Below are positions 16,101-25,017 of a DNA stretch of 64,000 bases, one piece after another. The notes beneath the pieces were generated by a model. It made no database searches and was not told the DNA's origin. It saw only the letters and a list, made by a program, of their open reading frames with translations. Numbering within the stretch: the stretch's first letter is position 1; every line of letters begins with the position of its first letter. The stretch spans positions 372,001-436,000 of the forward strand of contig NZ_JAUSVB010000004.1 of the NCBI RefSeq assembly GCF_030814415.1. The letters are read 5' to 3'. Made by a program: the position numbers and the translations under genes. This stretch comes from Cellulomonas humilata. GTDB taxonomy: Bacteria > Actinomycetota > Actinomycetes > Actinomycetales > Cellulomonadaceae.

Positions 16101-18197
16101 TCAGGCGGTGGCCGCCCCGGTCAGGCCTCGGCGTGCCAGCAGCGGGTCGATCAGCGGGTCGCGTCCGCGCAGGTCACGGAACGCCTGCATCGGGTCGAGC
16201 GACCCTCCGCGCGACAGCAGCCGAGCCCGGAAGGTGTCGCCGTTGGCGCGGTCCAGCCCGCCGTTCTCCCGGAACCACTCGACGGTGTCGGCGTCGAGGA
16301 CCTCGGACCAGATGTACGAGTAGTAGCCCGCCGAGTACCCGCTGGCGAAGATGTGGTTGAAGTACGTGGTCCGGTAGCGCGGCGGCACCGGGGCGTAGTC
16401 GACGCCGGCGCGCCGCAGTGCGGCCGCCTCGAACGCCTCGACCTCGTCGACGTCCGTCGGGACCTCGTCGGGCGACAGCCGGTACCAGGCCTGGTCGAGC
16501 AGCGCGGCCGCGAGGTACTCGGTGGTCGCGAACCCCTCGCCGTCCTGGCGGGCCGCCAGCAGCGTGTCCACCCACTCCGACGGCATGGGCTCGCCCGTCT
16601 CGTGGTGCCGGGCGAACGCGCGCAGGATCGACGGGTCCCAGGCCCACATCTCGTTGACCTGCGACGGGTACTCCACGAAGTCCCGCGGGACGGCGGTGCC
16701 GGACTGCGAGGGCCACCGCACCGCGGAGAGCAGGCCGTGGATCGCGTGGCCGAACTCATGGAACAGGGTGATGACGAGGTCCCACGTGAGCAGTGTGGGC
16801 TCGCCCTCGGGCGGCTTCGGGGCGTTGAGGTTGTTGACCACCACGGGACGCTCGTCGAGCAGCGTCGACTGGTCGACGAGGTTGTTCATCCACGCGCCGC
16901 CGCGCTTGGACTCGCGCGTCCAGAAGTCGCCGAGGAACAGGCCCAGCTCGCTCCCGTCCGCGTCGAACACCTCGAACACGCGCACGTCGGGGTGGTAGCC
17001 CACGAGGTCGTGGCGCTCCGCGAACGTGAGCCCGTAGAGCTCGTTCGCCGCGCGGAACACCCCGTCGGCCAGCACCCGCTCCAGCTCCAGGTAGGGGCGC
17101 AGGATCGCGTCGTCGAGCGAGCGGCGCTCCTTCTTGACCTGCTCGGCGTAGAACTGCCAGTCCCACGGCTCCAGCCGGGCACCGGGGTGGTCGTGCCCGA
17201 GCGCCTCGGCCAGGTCGGCACCCTCGGTGCGGGCGTTGGCGACGGCGACCGGGGCGAGCCGCTCGAGGATGTCCGAGACGGCCTGCGCGGTCTTGGCGGT
17301 CGCGTCCGCGGCGACGTACTCCGCGTGGTGCGCGTACCCGAGGAGCTGGGCGCGCTCGGCGCGCGTGCGGGCCAGGCTCAGCAACGTCGCGCGGGTGTCG
17401 TGCGGCCCGGACGCCCCGCGCCCGGCCGACGCGCGGAAGACCCGCTCGCGCAGGCCACGGTCACGCAGCGCGGCCAGCGGCGCCTGCTGCGTCGGCAGCG
17501 CGAGCTCGAGGAACCAGCCCTGCTCGTGGCCACGCGAGCGCGCCGCCAGTGCCGCGGCGTCGCGGGCGTCCTCGGGCAGGCCGTCCAGCTCGTGCTCGTC
17601 GGTGACCAGGACGCCGGCCGCGTTCGTGGCCGCCAGGAGGAGTCGACCGAACTCGGCCTCGAGGCTCATGATCTCGGCGTTCAGCGCGCGCAGACGATCC
17701 TGCGACGCATCGTCGAGCCCGACGCCCGAGCGCACGAACTTCGTGTGCGTGCGGTGCAGCAGCCACGCGGTGTCCGGCTCCAGCTCCAGCGCACCGGAGT
17801 CGACGTCGGCCTGCAGCGCGGCAACCCGGGTGAACAGTCGAGGATCGAGGTAGATCGCGTCGAGGTGGGCGGAGAACTGCGGTGCGAGCTCCTCCTCGAT
17901 CGCATCCAGCCCGGGGCTGGAGTCGGCGCTCGACTGGTTGTAGAAGGCCTCGACCGCGCGGTGCAGCAGGCGGCCCGAGCGTTCGAGCGCCTCGAGCGTG
18001 TTCTCGACGGTCGGCGCGGCGGGGTCGGACGCGATCGCGTCGATCTCCGCGCGCTGCTGGGCCATGCCCGCGAGCAGGGCCGGGCGGTAGTGCTCCTCCC
18101 GGATCCGCGTGAAGTCAGGGAGACCGTAGGGAAGGGTGGACGGGGTGCCGAACGGGTTGTCGGCGGCGAGGTCGGTCAGCTGCATGGCGCTCATCAT
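16101..18197 (-). CDS. M3-family zinc metallopeptidase (peptidyl-dipeptidase Dcp / oligopeptidase)
   Basis: A 698-residue cytoplasmic oligopeptidase of the thimet/Dcp family. The zinc motif is in LFHEFGHAIHGLL near residue 479, and the C-terminal family motif ASGYSAGYYSYIWSEVLDAD near 660 is present. It degrades short peptides released by proteases, which fits an organism with a proteasome and with the M20 peptidase downstream. Three start codons are possible (18197, 18194, 18185); no ribosome site or -10 separates them. It follows the epimerase gene by 28 bp. Confidence 0.93.
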   Translation of the reverse strand: MMSAMQLTDLAADNPFGTPSTLPYGLPDFTRIREEHYRPALLAGMAQQRAEIDAIASDPAAPTVENTLEALERSGRLLHRAVEAFYNQSSADSSPGLDAIEEELAPQFSAHLDAIYLDPRLFTRVAALQADVDSGALELEPDTAWLLHRTHTKFVRSGVGLDDASQDRLRALNAEIMSLEAEFGRLLLAATNAAGVLVTDEHELDGLPEDARDAAALAARSRGHEQGWFLELALPTQQAPLAALRDRGLRERVFRASAGRGASGPHDTRATLLSLARTRAERAQLLGYAHHAEYVAADATAKTAQAVSDILERLAPVAVANARTEGADLAEALGHDHPGARLEPWDWQFYAEQVKKERRSLDDAILRPYLELERVLADGVFRAANELYGLTFAERHDLVGYHPDVRVFEVFDADGSELGLFLGDFWTRESKRGGAWMNNLVDQSTLLDERPVVVNNLNAPKPPEGEPTLLTWDLVITLFHEFGHAIHGLLSAVRWPSQSGTAVPRDFVEYPSQVNEMWAWDPSILRAFARHHETGEPMPSEWVDTLLAARQDGEGFATTEYLAAALLDQAWYRLSPDEVPTDVDEVEAFEAAALRRAGVDYAPVPPRYRTTYFNHIFASGYSAGYYSYIWSEVLDADTVEWFRENGGLDRANGDTFRARLLSRGGSLDPMQAFRDLRGRDPLIDPLLARRGLTGAATA

Positions 18198-18225
18198 GGC
18201 CGACGGGTCCGACGTCCGCCGCCCC

Positions 18226-19230
18226 TCACCGCGTGCGGGCCAGGAACGCGTCCTCGGCGGCGTACGCGAAGAAGTCGCCCATCGCCTCCATCCGGACGAA
18301 CCCGGGGAACGCCTCGCGCCAGTCGCGGGCCGCCGCGGCCTCGACCAGCCACCGCACGCAGGCGCCGACGGTGTCCTCGTAGCCGCCGGGGGCGACGTAC
18401 CCGAGCTCGTCCGCCGCGCGCTGCATGTCGAGCACCATGGGCCGCGGCACCGCCCAGGGCGTCAGCCCGACGCCGTCCACCGGGTCCCCCGCGACGGTCA
18501 CCAGGCGCGACGTGACCCCCATGGCCGCGTCGACCGCCGCGGCGATCTCGGCGACGGTGAGCGCCTGCGGGTCGGCGGCGTTGAGCACGCGGTGCCCCGG
18601 CTGCTGCGCCGCCAGGCGGACCAGCTCGCCCAGGACCGAGGTCGCGGTCGTGTGGAACCTGCTGAGCCCGTCGTAGGCGAGCACCCGCACGTCACGGCCG
18701 TCGAGCACGCGCTTCACGAAGGTCCACTCCCGCGGCTGGACGCAGCCGGGGCCGTGGATGGCACCCGGCCGCAGGACCGTTGTGGGCACGGAGGACGCCG
18801 ACCACGCCTGCTCGAGCGCCACCTTGCCGGTCGCGTAGGTGTCGCGCCCAGGTCCGACGGTCGCCTGGTCCTCCGTGACCGGGACGGGGAAGCTCCCGAA
18901 CTCCTCGGACTCGAACCCGTCGCCCGCGTCATCGACGTAGACGGCCGCGCTCGAGACGACCACCGCCGACCCGATCCGGTCGGCGCGCTCGATCAGCGGG
19001 GCGGCCTGCCGGTCGTCGTACGCCACGACGTCGACCAGGACGTCCACGCCGCCGGCGAGCGCCTCGTCGAGCACGTCGGGGTCCTGCCGGTCCCCCCGCA
19101 CGAGCTGCGCGCCGCCGACGTCTGCCGCGTGCCGGACCAGGACGCGCACGTCCCAGCCGTCCTCGAGCAGGGCGGGCACCACGGCCCGGCCGATCTGCCC
19201 GCTGCCACCGATGACCAGCGCCGTCGCCAT
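18226..19230 (-). CDS. NAD-dependent epimerase/dehydratase (extended SDR)
   Basis: A 334-residue extended short-chain dehydrogenase. The N-terminus TALVIGGSGQIGRAVVPAL is the NAD(P) glycine motif. The active-site region DTYATGKVALEQ supplies a YxxxK, preceded by the serine in VVVSSAAVYV. Substrate unknown; similar proteins act on nucleotide sugars. The ATG is leaderless: TAGCCT at 19237-19242 ends six bases upstream, and its TAG is the stop codon of ald. The M3 peptidase follows 28 bp downstream. Confidence 0.85.
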   Translation of the reverse strand: MATALVIGGSGQIGRAVVPALLEDGWDVRVLVRHAADVGGAQLVRGDRQDPDVLDEALAGGVDVLVDVVAYDDRQAAPLIERADRIGSAVVVSSAAVYVDDAGDGFESEEFGSFPVPVTEDQATVGPGRDTYATGKVALEQAWSASSVPTTVLRPGAIHGPGCVQPREWTFVKRVLDGRDVRVLAYDGLSRFHTTATSVLGELVRLAAQQPGHRVLNAADPQALTVAEIAAAVDAAMGVTSRLVTVAGDPVDGVGLTPWAVPRPMVLDMQRAADELGYVAPGGYEDTVGACVRWLVEAAAARDWREAFPGFVRMEAMGDFFAYAAEDAFLARTR

Positions 19231-19239
19231 GGTCCGAGG

Positions 19240-20358
19240 CTAGGCCAGGGCGCCCGCCGCGGCCGTGTGGGTCGGGTAGCCGTGCGACCGGGCGACCGCG
19301 GCGTTGTAGAGCTGCCCGTCGTGCGTGGTCAGCCCGGCGCCCAGAGCAGGGTCGGCGGCCGTCGCGGCGGTCCAGCCGAGGTCGGCGAGCGCGTTGAGGT
19401 ACGGGAGCGTCACGTTGGTCAGGGCACGGGTGGAGGTGACCGGGACGGCGCCGGGCATGTTGGCGACGCAGTAGAAGACGGAGCCGTGCACCAGGAACGT
19501 CGGGTCGTCGTGGGTGGTGGCCCGGGTGTCCTCGAAGCAGCCGCCCTGGTCGACGGCGACGTCGACGAGGACGGAGCCGGGGCGCATGCGGGAGACGAGC
19601 TCGTTGGTGACGAGGTGCGGTGCGCGTGCGCCGGGAACCAGGACGGCACCGATGACGAGGTCGGCGTCGAGGAGCTCGCGCTCGATGGCGTAGGCGCTCG
19701 ACGCGATGGTGCGGACGCGTCCGCCGAAGGCCGAGTCCGTGTCCCGCAGCCGCGGCATCGACAGGTCGAGCACGGCGACGTCGGCGCGCATCCCGACGGC
19801 GATCTCGGCCGCGTGCCGGCCGACCACCCCGCCGCCGAGGACGACGACCTTCGCGGCGTCGACGCCGGGGACCCCGCCGAGCAGGACACCGGCGCCGCCC
19901 TCGTTCTTCATCAGGTGGTAGGCGCCGACCTGGGTGGAGAGCCGACCGGCGACCTCGCTCATGGGCGCCAGCAGCGGGAGCGAGCCGTCGGGGAGCTGCA
20001 CCGTCTCGTAGGCGATGGACGTCGTCCCGGCCGCGAGCAGCGCGTCCGTGGCGGGGCGGTCGGCTGCGAGGTGCAGGTAGGTGAACAGGACCAGGTCGTC
20101 GCGCAGGTGGCCGTACTCGGACGCCACGGGTTCCTTGACCTTGCAGACGAGGTCGGCGCTCCCCCAGACCTCGGCGGCGTCGGCGAGGATCGTTCCCCCG
20201 GCCGCGGCGAACTGCTCGTCGGTGATGGCCGACCCCACCCCGGCACCGGCCTGGATCAGGACCTGGTGCCCGGACCCGACCAGCTGGTGCACCCCCGCGG
20301 GCGTGAGGGCGACGCGGTACTCGTGGTTCTTGACCTCACTGGGGATGCCGACCTTCAT
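19240..20358 (-). CDS. ald: Alanine dehydrogenase
   Basis: Ald interconverts L-alanine and pyruvate with NAD+ and ammonia. The 372-residue sequence begins MKVGIPSEVKNHEYRVALTP, with the catalytic lysine in VKEP near 75, the catalytic histidine in FTYLHLAAD near 95, the NAD fold VVVLGGGVVGRHAAEIA near 170 and the aspartate in VDVAVDQGGCFE near 270. It is divergent from an Lrp-type regulator across 99 bp, the same arrangement as ald and AldR in Mycobacterium, so regulation by alanine through that protein is likely. Confidence 0.96.
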   Translation of the reverse strand: MKVGIPSEVKNHEYRVALTPAGVHQLVGSGHQVLIQAGAGVGSAITDEQFAAAGGTILADAAEVWGSADLVCKVKEPVASEYGHLRDDLVLFTYLHLAADRPATDALLAAGTTSIAYETVQLPDGSLPLLAPMSEVAGRLSTQVGAYHLMKNEGGAGVLLGGVPGVDAAKVVVLGGGVVGRHAAEIAVGMRADVAVLDLSMPRLRDTDSAFGGRVRTIASSAYAIERELLDADLVIGAVLVPGARAPHLVTNELVSRMRPGSVLVDVAVDQGGCFEDTRATTHDDPTFLVHGSVFYCVANMPGAVPVTSTRALTNVTLPYLNALADLGWTAATAADPALGAGLTTHDGQLYNAAVARSHGYPTHTAAAGALA

Positions 20359-20457
20359 GGTGGTCTCCGTCCGGGGTGGTTGCGGCAGTTCTCAACATTC
20401 TGAACTTCCTGTGTTGCAAACGGATGACGACGATCGATCATTCGCTAGATTCGCCAG
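20359..20457. promoter_or_regulatory. ald / Lrp-regulator intergenic control region
   Basis: An inverted repeat AGTTC-N10-GAACT lies at 20387-20406 and CAACA/TGTTG at 20394-20398 and 20412-20416 overlaps it; these are candidate sites for the Lrp-type regulator. On the plus strand TAGATT (20446-20451) ends six bases before the regulator ATG, giving a leaderless start. The region is AT-richer than the flanks. Confidence 0.5.
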
Positions 20458-20979
20458 ATGTCCGTCGCGGATTCACAGATGTCGCCGTCCACCGGTCCTC
20501 GCCGAACCGCGTTCGGCGCCGTCGAGCTCGATGACGTCGACCGGCGCCTGCTCAGCGAGCTCGAGCGGGACGGGCGGATCTCCAACAAGGAGCTCGCCGC
20601 GCTCGCGGGGATCGCGCCGTCGACGTGCCACGCCCGCGTGCGGGCCCTGCGCGAGTCCGGGGTGCTGCGCGGCTTCCACGCCCAGGTGGACCCGGAGGCG
20701 GTCGGTCGCGGGCTGCAGGCGATGATCGCGGTGCGGCTCCAGCCGTCCGCGCGGGCACGCCTGGCCGAGGTCGCCCACCGGCTGGCGCAGCGGCCCGAGG
20801 TGCGAGACGTGTACCTGCTCGCCGGGGTCGACGACGTGCTCGTGCACGTGGCGGTGCGCGACTCCCCGGAGCTGCGGGCGTTCGTGCTGGAGCACCTGAG
20901 CACCCGCCCGGAGGTCGCCCACACGCAGACCAGCCTGGTGTTCGAGCACGTGCACGCCCCGGGCACGGCCTCGATCTGA
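20458..20979 (+). CDS. Lrp/AsnC-family regulator, probable regulator of ald
   Basis: A 173-residue feast/famine regulator. The helix-turn-helix lies near residues 25-65 (DDVDRRLLSELERDGRISNK then APSTCHARVRALRESGVL) and the RAM effector-binding domain fills the C-terminal half. Members form octamers and respond to amino acids. Its divergent position from ald, as with mycobacterial AldR, implies that it senses alanine and activates ald; this is inference from context. The first ATG is favoured by the leaderless TAGATT box; a second ATG at 20479 is possible. Confidence 0.9.
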   Translation: MSVADSQMSPSTGPRRTAFGAVELDDVDRRLLSELERDGRISNKELAALAGIAPSTCHARVRALRESGVLRGFHAQVDPEAVGRGLQAMIAVRLQPSARARLAEVAHRLAQRPEVRDVYLLAGVDDVLVHVAVRDSPELRAFVLEHLSTRPEVAHTQTSLVFEHVHAPGTASI

Positions 20980-21891
20980 TCAGCCGGCCACGCGAGCCCA
21001 GACGGCGGCCTGCCCGAGGATCGCTCGCGCGCCGGGCTCGTCGACGAGCTGGTCCCACACCCAGAGGGCGGACTCCGTGCAGCGCGCGAACGCCCAGGCG
21101 GCGACCCGGGCCGCGTCGAGGTCGAGGAGCCCCGCGAGCAGCGCCACCCGTTCGCGCAGCACGGCCGCGGGGGCGGGGTGCTCGAACGGGTCGTCGATCT
21201 GCTCGAGCAGCGGCCACAGGTCGTACGCGGGGTCGCCGCGCATCGGCTTGGGGTCGATGGCGAGCCAGCGGGACTCTCCCGCGGCCAGCAGGTTCCCGGG
21301 GTTGAGGTCGCCGTGCACCAGCGTGTCCGACCATCCCGGGAGCGTCCGCAGCAGCTCGGCGGCGCCCCTGACGTCGACCCCGTGCCGCGACCCGCGCTCC
21401 TCCAGCAGGTCGGCCCAGCCGGCGCAGACGTCGGCCATCGCCGGGACCTCGACCTGACCCCCGACGGACCACAACGACCGGGCCACGTCCGCGGCCGCGG
21501 TCAGTCGCTCGCGCGCGCTCCCCGGCGCACGGGACAGCGGCGTACCGGGCTCGACGCGCTCGAGCAGCAGCGCCCAGTCGTCGTCGTCCACGCCGAGCAG
21601 CTCCGGGACCCCGTGCCCGTGCCACGCACGCAGCGCCACGGCCTCGTGGCGCGCCTCGTCGTGCGGGAAGGAGACCTTCAGGACCAGCGGCCGACCGTCT
21701 GCACGGGTGGCCGGTGCGCACCACGAGGCCGCCCCGTCGGTGAACGGAGGCCCGAGGCGCAGCCCCCACCGTGCCCCCGCTCGGGCGACCAACGTCGGCA
21801 GCCGCTCGATCCACTCGGCACCGGCCGGCGTGCGGCCGACGCCGTCGCGCAGGATCGCGGGCACGACCATGCCGTGTCCTTGCTCGTTCAT
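20980..21891 (-). CDS. Aminoglycoside/hydroxyurea phosphotransferase-like kinase
   Basis: A 303-residue protein of the APH(6)/hydroxyurea kinase family. The catalytic loop HGDLNPGNLL lies near residue 196 and the DFG-equivalent AIDPKPMRGDPAYDL near 214. Many chromosomal members are housekeeping small-molecule kinases, so antibiotic resistance cannot be claimed. The ATG at 21891 follows GATACT (seven bases upstream), a somewhat degenerate leaderless box; ATG at 21870 would drop seven residues. It abuts the Lrp gene with adjacent stops and is divergent from the metalloprotease gene. Confidence 0.82.
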   Translation of the reverse strand: MNEQGHGMVVPAILRDGVGRTPAGAEWIERLPTLVARAGARWGLRLGPPFTDGAASWCAPATRADGRPLVLKVSFPHDEARHEAVALRAWHGHGVPELLGVDDDDWALLLERVEPGTPLSRAPGSARERLTAAADVARSLWSVGGQVEVPAMADVCAGWADLLEERGSRHGVDVRGAAELLRTLPGWSDTLVHGDLNPGNLLAAGESRWLAIDPKPMRGDPAYDLWPLLEQIDDPFEHPAPAAVLRERVALLAGLLDLDAARVAAWAFARCTESALWVWDQLVDEPGARAILGQAAVWARVAG

Positions 21892-21957
21892 CCGTTCCAG
21901 TATCGCCGCCGCGTATGCGATCCTGCGGCGACCGACGTCGGACGAGGAGGTGACGGG
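21892..21957. promoter_or_regulatory. Divergent promoter region, kinase-like gene / metalloprotease
   Basis: For the minus strand GATACT ends seven bases before the kinase-like ATG. On the plus strand a strong ribosome site GAGGAGG precedes the GTG at 21958, and TATGCG near 21914 is a possible -10. The plus-strand gene therefore has a leader, unlike its neighbour. Confidence 0.4.
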
Positions 21958-22863
21958 GTGCACGCAGGAGACCCGCAGGGTCTGAACCCCTGGGTCGACG
22001 CGCGCGGTCACCACCCGCACCCCCTGCTGCTGCCGCACCCGCGCGCCACCCCCGTCGAAGAGGACGTGGTGTACTTCCACGGCCCGCCGGTGCGCGTCCG
22101 TCGTGGCCCCCGACCGGCCGTCCTCCTGGTCGCGGCCCTGCTGGTCGGGCTCGTGGCCGTCGGCGCTCGCTGGTGGACGTCGTCAGGGGTGTTCGGCCCG
22201 CCCGCCGGGCTGGAGGAGGCGGCGTTCCCGCTCGGGGCTCCGCCGATGAGCAGCGGCCTGACCGGCGGCTTCGCCTTCTCCGCCCTGCAGCCCGACGGCG
22301 ACGGACCTGTGGCCTACAGCCCGTGCCGGCCCATCCACTACGTCGTCCGGCCGGACGGCGCGCCCCCCGGCGGTCCTGCGCTGATCCAGGCGGCGGTCAC
22401 CCGGGTGTCCGTGGCGACCGGCCTCCAGTTCGTGGACGACGGCGCCACGCGCGAGGTGCCCAGCGCGGACCGCAAGGCCTACCAGCCGGACGTGTACGGG
22501 TCGCGCTGGGCCCCCGTGCTGATCGCCTGGTCCACAGCGGCGGAGTCCCCCGAGCTCGCGGGCGAGGTCGCCGGGATCGCCGGTTCCGCCTCCGTGACCC
22601 GGTCCGGCCGGTCGGTCTACGTCACCGGGTCCGTCACGCTCGACAGCGACGACATCGCCGTGCTCGACGCCCTGCCCGGCACCCGGGCGACCGCGCTCGG
22701 CGTCGTCACCCACGAGCTCGCCCACCTGGTCGGCCTCGACCACGTCGACGACCCGACGCAGCTCATGTACCCGAGCACGAGCGCGACGCGCTCCGGTCTG
22801 GGCGCCGGCGACCTCGCCGGGCTCGCGGCGCTCGGCTCGGGCGACTGCGCACCGGACGTCTGA
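21958..22863 (+). CDS. Membrane-anchored matrixin-like zinc metalloprotease
   Basis: A 301-residue protein with a cytoplasmic N-terminus, one hydrophobic segment at about 54-70 (AVLLVAALLVGLVAVGA) and an extracellular catalytic part. HELAHLVGLDH at 252-262 fits the metzincin HExxHxxGxxH zinc motif, and MYPSTS ten residues later provides the Met-turn. There is no obvious propeptide cysteine switch. Such single-pass actinobacterial proteases are largely uncharacterised. GTG 21958 is chosen because GAGGAGG lies about seven bases upstream. Nearby genes give no hint about its substrate. Confidence 0.82.
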   Translation: MHAGDPQGLNPWVDARGHHPHPLLLPHPRATPVEEDVVYFHGPPVRVRRGPRPAVLLVAALLVGLVAVGARWWTSSGVFGPPAGLEEAAFPLGAPPMSSGLTGGFAFSALQPDGDGPVAYSPCRPIHYVVRPDGAPPGGPALIQAAVTRVSVATGLQFVDDGATREVPSADRKAYQPDVYGSRWAPVLIAWSTAAESPELAGEVAGIAGSASVTRSGRSVYVTGSVTLDSDDIAVLDALPGTRATALGVVTHELAHLVGLDHVDDPTQLMYPSTSATRSGLGAGDLAGLAALGSGDCAPDV

Positions 22864-22984
22864 CCGAACCCTTCACACCCGGTCCGCACGACCTCACACG
22901 GAACTCCCAGGTGGGGTGCGTACCCTCGCCACGGACGCATCACCATCCGCCCGCTGAGGAGCCCTCATCCACCGTCGCCCGATC

Positions 22985-23629
22985 GTGCTCGTGCACGGCA
23001 CCCGGACCTCGTCCGCGATCTGGCGTCGCCAGGTGGACGCGCTCGAGCGCTCGGGGCACCGCACGGTGGCCATCGACCTGCCCGGGCACGGGCGACGGTC
23101 GCACGAACGCTTCAGCCTCGACGGCGCCCTGGCGGCCATCGACGACGCCGTCGAGTCCTGCCCCGAGCCGCCGCTGCTGGTCGGGCTCTCCCTCGGCGGG
23201 TACACGAGCCTGGCGTATGCGCGACGCAACGAGCGCAAGATCGCGGGCGTGGTCCTGGCGGGCTGCTCGACGGAGATCAAGGGCAAGCCGCTCGCCGCCT
23301 ACCGACGCGCCTCCGGGATGCTCGCGCGGGCGCTGCGCCTGGGCGGCCCGAACTGGCACGTGGTGACCGACATGCTCACGGCGCTCGCGGGCTACTCGCC
23401 GCTGGCGGACCTGCGTCGCACGGAGGTGCCGGTGTGGCTGGTGAACGGTCGCCGCGACCCGCTGCGGCTCGACGAGCGCCGGTATCTCGACGCCCGCCCG
23501 GGGACGCGACTGATGGTCGTCCCGAACGCCGGGCACGATGTGAACGCTCACGCGCCGGTCGCGTTCAACCGCATCCTGTTCGACGCCCTGCACGAGCTGC
23601 GCCACCGCGGCGGCCTCGCCCTGGCGTGA
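22985..23629 (+). CDS. Alpha/beta hydrolase with uncertain (possibly non-AUG) start
   Basis: A 214-residue alpha/beta-hydrolase. The oxyanion motif VLVHGTR is at the extreme N-terminus, the nucleophile elbow GLSLGGYTSL near residue 68, and the late Asp and His in NGRRDPLR and NAGHDVNAH. The first in-frame ATG/GTG/TTG is GTG 22985, which would begin in the middle of the first beta strand. A GAGGAG ribosome site at 22956-22961 instead points at an ATC codon at 22967, in frame and giving IHRRPIVLVHG. An upstream TACCCT at 22921-22926 is a suitable -10. I give the conservative start. Confidence 0.78.
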   Translation: MLVHGTRTSSAIWRRQVDALERSGHRTVAIDLPGHGRRSHERFSLDGALAAIDDAVESCPEPPLLVGLSLGGYTSLAYARRNERKIAGVVLAGCSTEIKGKPLAAYRRASGMLARALRLGGPNWHVVTDMLTALAGYSPLADLRRTEVPVWLVNGRRDPLRLDERRYLDARPGTRLMVVPNAGHDVNAHAPVAFNRILFDALHELRHRGGLALA

Positions 23630-23659
23630 GACGCGCGCTCCGCGAGGCACAGTAGGGGC

Positions 23660-25012
23660 GTGGACCCCGCGCAGCTCGCCGACGCCTCCCGGCTGCGGAC
23701 CCGCGCGACCGTGCTCCACGCCGACGCCGACTCCTTCTTCGCGGCCGTCGAACAACGGGACAAGCCGTCCCTGCGCGGCCGACCCGTGCTCGTCGGCGGG
23801 ACCGGTCCGCGCGGTGTCGTCTCCACGGCGTCCTACGAGGCCCGCCGGGCCGGGGCACGCTCCGCGATGTCGATGAGCCGCGCACGCCGGCTCACTCCCG
23901 CGGCGGCCGTGCTCTTCCCCCGGTTCGAGGCGTACTCCGCGTACTCACGCCTCATCATGGCCACGCTCGGCACGCTGTCCGAGCTGGTCGAGCCGCTGAG
24001 CATCGACGAGGCGTTCGTCGACCTGGAGGCCGGCCCGTTCGCCGACGACCCCGCCGCCGCGGCCACCGACGTCCGTGCCCGGATCCGCGAGCTCACCGGG
24101 CTCGCCGTCTCCATCGGCGTCGGCCGGACCAAGCTCGTCGCCAAGCTGGCGTCCGACGCGGGCAAGCCGGACGGGCTGCTCGTGGTCGAGCCCGCCGACG
24201 AGGACGACTTCCTGCTGCCCCTGCCGGTCCGTGCGGTGCCCGGCATCGGTCCGGCGACGGCGGCGGCGCTGGAGCGGCTCGACGTCCGCACGGTCGCGGA
24301 CCTGCGTCGCCAGCCGCTCGACATCCTGACGATGACCGTGGGCGAGTCGTCCGGCGTCAACCTGTTCCGGCTCGCCCGCGGGATCGACCCCCGGCCCGTG
24401 GCACCCAGCGGTGAGCGCAAGTCGGTGGGTGCGGAGCGCACGTTCGCCCAGGACATCTTCGGCACCGACCTGATCGCCGCCGCCGTCGACCGGGTCACCG
24501 ACGAGGCGCTGCGCCGGCTGACCGCGCACGGGGGAGGCGCACGGACGGTCGTCGCCAAGGTGCGGTTCGCCGACTTCACCACGCTGACGCGGTCGGTGAC
24601 CCTCCCGCAGCCGACCGCCGAGCCCGCCGAGCTGCGGGCCGCCGCGCACCAGGCCGCGCGGGCCGCGGGCATCAGCGACTCCGTCCGCCTGCTCGGCGTC
24701 TCGTTCCACAACCTGTCGGCGCACGCCCAGCTGACGCTGCCGTGGGGCACCGAGGAGTTCGACCCTGCGGTCGTCGACGAGCCGACGGACGGCCCGGTGG
24801 TGCTGGGGCTGCTGAGCGAGGAGAACGCGCGACCGGGCCTCGACATCGAGCACGACACCCTCGGCCGCGGCTGGGTGGTGCACGTCCGGGGCCGGCAGGC
24901 GACGGTCCGGTTCGAGGGCGTGGACACACCCCCGGCCCGCTCGCAGGTGCTCGACCTCGATGCCGACCCGCTCCGCCTCGTGCCGCCCCTTGCGCCCACC
25001 ACGGACGCCTGA
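23660..25012 (+). CDS. dinB: DNA polymerase IV (Y-family translesion polymerase)
   Basis: A 450-residue Y-family polymerase for lesion bypass. Catalytic acids are in LHADADSFFAAVEQ (Asp22, Asp24) and SIDEAFVDLE near residue 115; the thumb helix-hairpin-helix is around RAVPGIGPATAAAL. A QLTLPW segment near 360 in the little-finger end looks like a beta-clamp-binding motif, and a further acidic tail follows. No LexA box is visible in the 30 bases upstream, so it is probably not SOS-controlled, unlike the imuA'-imuB-dnaE2 operon. It begins with GTG. The hipA stop lies five bases beyond its end on the other strand. Confidence 0.94.
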   Translation: MDPAQLADASRLRTRATVLHADADSFFAAVEQRDKPSLRGRPVLVGGTGPRGVVSTASYEARRAGARSAMSMSRARRLTPAAAVLFPRFEAYSAYSRLIMATLGTLSELVEPLSIDEAFVDLEAGPFADDPAAAATDVRARIRELTGLAVSIGVGRTKLVAKLASDAGKPDGLLVVEPADEDDFLLPLPVRAVPGIGPATAAALERLDVRTVADLRRQPLDILTMTVGESSGVNLFRLARGIDPRPVAPSGERKSVGAERTFAQDIFGTDLIAAAVDRVTDEALRRLTAHGGGARTVVAKVRFADFTTLTRSVTLPQPTAEPAELRAAAHQAARAAGISDSVRLLGVSFHNLSAHAQLTLPWGTEEFDPAVVDEPTDGPVVLGLLSEENARPGLDIEHDTLGRGWVVHVRGRQATVRFEGVDTPPARSQVLDLDADPLRLVPPLAPTTDA

Positions 25013-25017
25013 CCGTC

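Noticed and set aside
20980..21891. Antibiotic-resistance gene (aminoglycoside or hydroxyurea kinase)
   Set aside because: Only the family fold is visible; chromosomal members in environmental actinomycetes are usually not resistance determinants and nothing mobile is nearby.
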